Assembly (NCBI GenBank): GCA_041685075.1
Contig: JAWLGN010000284.1
Span: 1 to 7,195 of the forward strand
DNA from: JAMCRM01 sp041685075
Lineage (GTDB): Bacteria; Acidobacteriota; Terriglobia; Bryobacterales; Bryobacteraceae
DNA: 7,195 nt
Reading direction: 5' to 3'
A program made the translations under genes and the position numbers. A model generated the notes under the pieces. That model ran no database searches. It was not told the origin of the DNA and saw nothing but the letters and a program-made list of their open reading frames with translations. The number at the start of each line of letters is the position of its first letter. Positions within the stretch are counted from its first letter, which is position 1. Below, one piece after another: positions 5,261 through 7,195 of this stretch.

Positions 5261-6853
5261 ATGAAAGGCACGGAGGGGCCATTCACCACGCTGAGCGGGG
5301 TGCCGGTGGAGGCGGTCTACGGTCCCGCGCACCTCGAAGGGTGGGACCCGGCGCGGGAACTGGGCGCGCCGGGCGAGTTCCCCTACACCCGCGGCATCTA
5401 CCGCACCATGTACCGGGGCAAGCCATGGACCATCCGGCAGTTCTCCGGCTTCGCCACCCCGGAGGAGACCAACCGGCGCTATCACTACCTGCTGGAGCAG
5501 GGGCAGACGGGGCTCTCGGTGGCCTTCGACCTTCCCACCCTGATGGGCTACGACGCCGACGACCCGCTGGCCGAGGGCGAGGTAGGGAAGTGCGGGGTGA
5601 GCGTCTGCTCCCTGGAGGACATGGAGACGGTCTTCCGGGGCATTCCGCTGGGCGAGGTGACGGTATCGATGACCATCAACTCCCCGGCGGCGGTGTTGTG
5701 GGCCATGTACCTGGCGGTGGCGGAGCAGCAGGGCGTGGCGTGGGAGCGGCTCTCCGGAACCCTGCAGAACGACATCCTGAAAGAGTACATCGCGCAGAAG
5801 GAGTACATTTTTCCGCCGCGGCCCTCCATGCGGCTGGTAACCGATACGGTGGAGTTCGCCGCGCGGCGCGTGCCGCGGTTTCATCCCATTTCGATCAGCG
5901 GTTACCACATCCGGGAGGCGGGTTCGACCGCGGTGCAGGAGTTGGCCTTTACGCTGCGGGACGGGATCGAGTACGTGGAGTGGGCGCTGGAGCGCGGCCT
6001 CGCGGTGGACGAGTTTGCGCCGCGTCTGAGCTTCTTCTTCAACGCGCACAGCGATTTTTTCGAGGAGATCGCCAAGTACCGTGCGGCGCGCCGGCTGTGG
6101 GCGCGGACCATGCGGGAGCGCTTCGGGGCGCGCGAGGAGGCCAGCATGAAGCTGCGCTTCCACGCCCAGACGGCGGGCTGCTCGCTGACCTGGCAGCAGC
6201 CCTATAACAACGTCGTGCGGACGGCGATTCAGGCGCTGGCCGCGGTGCTGGGGGGGGCCCAGTCGCTGCACACCAACTCGCTTGATGAAGCCTACGCGCT
6301 ACCCTCCGAGCAGGCCGCCACCCTGGCGCTGCGCACCCAGCAGGTGATTGCGCACGAGACCGGCGTCGTCAACACGGCCGATCCGCTGGGCGGGAGCTAC
6401 TTCGTCGAGCGCCTGACGTGTGACCAGGAAGCCGCCGCGCGCGATTACATCGACCGCATCGATGCCATGGGCGGGATGATTGCGGCCATCGAGCAGGGCT
6501 TCCCGCAGGCGGAGATTGCCGAGGCCAGCTACCGGTACCAGCGCGCCGTGGAGGCGGGCGAAAAGGTGGTGGTGGGGGTGAACCGGTACCAGTCGGACGG
6601 GCAGCCGATCGAAATCCTCGAAATCGACGAGAGCGCCGCCGGGCGCCAGCGCGAGAGGCTGGCGGAACTTCGCAGGAGGCGCGATGCGGCTGCCGTCAAG
6701 CGGTCGCTCGACGCGCTGCGCCGCGCCGCCGAGGGAACCGAAAACACGATGCCCCATATCCTCGATGCAGTGCGCGCCTACGCCACCGTGGGGGAGATCT
6801 GCGGCGCGCTGCGAGAGGTCTTCGGGACCTGGCAGGAGGCGGCCTGTGTCTGA
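5261..6853 (+). CDS. mcmA1: Methylmalonyl-CoA mutase, catalytic large subunit of the split type
   Basis: The 530-residue protein is the substrate-binding TIM-barrel half of a B12-dependent acyl-CoA mutase that interconverts (R)-methylmalonyl-CoA and succinyl-CoA. The B12 domain is on a separate gene, as in archaea and some bacteria. Family segments run in order: PYTRGIYRTMYRGKPWTIRQ (41-60), GLSVAFDLPT (84-93), TLQNDILKEYI (167-177), SISGYHIREAG (211-221), FAPRLSFFF (252-260) and SLHTNSLDEA (335-344). Compared with the Propionibacterium enzyme, Tyr51, Arg191, Tyr215 and His216 stand at the positions of Tyr89, Arg207, Tyr243 and His244, favouring methylmalonyl-CoA over isobutyryl- or 2-hydroxyisobutyryl-CoA. 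The ATG at 5261 gives a normal N-terminus but has only a poor ribosome binding site (AGGGG, 15 nt away). A TTG at 5201 with AGGAG 1 nt upstream would add 20 unconvincing residues. It likely serves propionate or odd-chain and branched-chain degradation. Confidence 0.92.
   Translation: MKGTEGPFTTLSGVPVEAVYGPAHLEGWDPARELGAPGEFPYTRGIYRTMYRGKPWTIRQFSGFATPEETNRRYHYLLEQGQTGLSVAFDLPTLMGYDADDPLAEGEVGKCGVSVCSLEDMETVFRGIPLGEVTVSMTINSPAAVLWAMYLAVAEQQGVAWERLSGTLQNDILKEYIAQKEYIFPPRPSMRLVTDTVEFAARRVPRFHPISISGYHIREAGSTAVQELAFTLRDGIEYVEWALERGLAVDEFAPRLSFFFNAHSDFFEEIAKYRAARRLWARTMRERFGAREEASMKLRFHAQTAGCSLTWQQPYNNVVRTAIQALAAVLGGAQSLHTNSLDEAYALPSEQAATLALRTQQVIAHETGVVNTADPLGGSYFVERLTCDQEAAARDYIDRIDAMGGMIAAIEQGFPQAEIAEASYRYQRAVEAGEKVVVGVNRYQSDGQPIEILEIDESAAGRQRERLAELRRRRDAAAVKRSLDALRRAAEGTENTMPHILDAVRAYATVGEICGALREVFGTWQEAACV
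6834..6839 (+). promoter_or_regulatory. Ribosome binding site of the mutase small subunit, inside the large-subunit gene
   Basis: A perfect AGGAGG lies 6 nt before the GTG at 6846. It decides the GTG start and the 8-nt overlap with the large-subunit gene. Confidence 0.75.
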
Positions 6854-7195
6854 AGCGGGCCGCCCCCCTGTGCGCGTCCTGGTGGCCAAGCCGGGGCTGG
6901 ATGGCCACGACCGCGGCGCCAAGGTGATCGCCCGCGCCCTGCGCGACGCCGGCATGGAGGTGATCTACACGGGTCTGCGCCAGACGCCGGAGATGATCGT
7001 GTACGCGGCCTTGCAGGAGGATGTGCAGGTGATCGGGCTCTCGATTCTTTCCGGCGCCCACAATGCCATCGTTCCGCGCGTGCTGGAGTTGCTGCGGCAG
7101 CAGGGCATGGCCGACGTGAAGGTGGTGGTGGGGGGCACGGTCCCGGACGAGGACGCCGCGGAGTTGAAGCGGCAGGGCGTGGCGGAGGTCTTCCA
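6846..7195 (+). CDS. mcmA2: Methylmalonyl-CoA mutase, B12-binding small subunit (cut by right edge)
   Basis: The visible 116 codons encode the cobalamin-binding domain that pairs with the large subunit. LDGHDRGAKVIARALRDAG (18-36) carries the DxHxxG motif, with His21 as the lower axial cobalt ligand (base-off, His-on binding). VIGLSILSGAH (62-72) and VVVGGTVPDED (94-103) complete the usual SxL...GG signature. Small subunits of this type are normally about 130-145 residues, so only a short C-terminal stretch is missing. The gene starts at GTG, overlaps the end of the large subunit by 8 nt in the +1 frame and has an ideal ribosome binding site, so stoichiometric expression is likely. A G-protein chaperone gene (MeaB/ArgK) often follows in such operons but would lie outside the window. 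Confidence 0.9.
   Translation, partial: MSEAGRPPVRVLVAKPGLDGHDRGAKVIARALRDAGMEVIYTGLRQTPEMIVYAALQEDVQVIGLSILSGAHNAIVPRVLELLRQQGMADVKVVVGGTVPDEDAAELKRQGVAEVF

Noticed and set aside
5111..6271. A 386-codon minus-strand open frame opposite the mutase gene
   Set aside because: The translation is rich in Arg, Pro, Leu and His and has no recognisable domain; the plus strand is a conserved mutase throughout.

Overview
The window is high-GC bacterial DNA with seven genes and almost no spare sequence. They form two divergent pairs of transcription units that meet tail to tail near position 2300. I cannot name the organism from sequence alone. The split methylmalonyl-CoA mutase, the actinobacterial-style sulfur-carrier cysteine pathway and the very GC-rich codons would fit a free-living soil or sediment lineage such as Acidobacteriota. 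That is inference with low confidence.

Left part (1-2290). On the minus strand, an NADPH-dependent FMN/quinone reductase gene (668-1237) is followed after 8 nt by the N-terminal half of a homospermidine synthase gene that runs off the left edge (1-659). A 243-nt intergenic region holds possible divergent promoters and nested inverted repeats. To its right, on the plus strand, lies a 269-residue protein that joins a pair of CBS domains to a ribosome-hibernation (HPF/RaiA-type) domain (1481-2290). That architecture suggests nucleotide-sensitive control of ribosome hibernation.

Middle part (2305-5098, minus strand). A tightly overlapping operon reads, in transcription order, cysM-like cysteine synthase, JAMM/Mec metalloprotease, then a three-domain protein (CysO-like ubiquitin-fold sulfur carrier, MoeB/MoeZ E1-like adenylyltransferase, rhodanese). 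These are the parts of the protein-thiocarboxylate route to cysteine known from Mycobacterium tuberculosis (mec-cysO-cysM plus the distant moeZ). Here the carrier is fused in front of its activating enzyme, so its Gly-Gly end is internal. Whether the neighbouring JAMM protease frees it is the most interesting question in the window.

Right part (5261-7195, plus strand). A split, archaeal-type methylmalonyl-CoA mutase is present: a 530-residue catalytic large subunit followed, with an 8-nt overlap, by the B12-binding small subunit, which is cut by the right edge. The 162-nt region between cysM and the mutase carries interlocked candidate promoters for both directions. No RNA genes, mobile elements or CRISPR arrays were seen.
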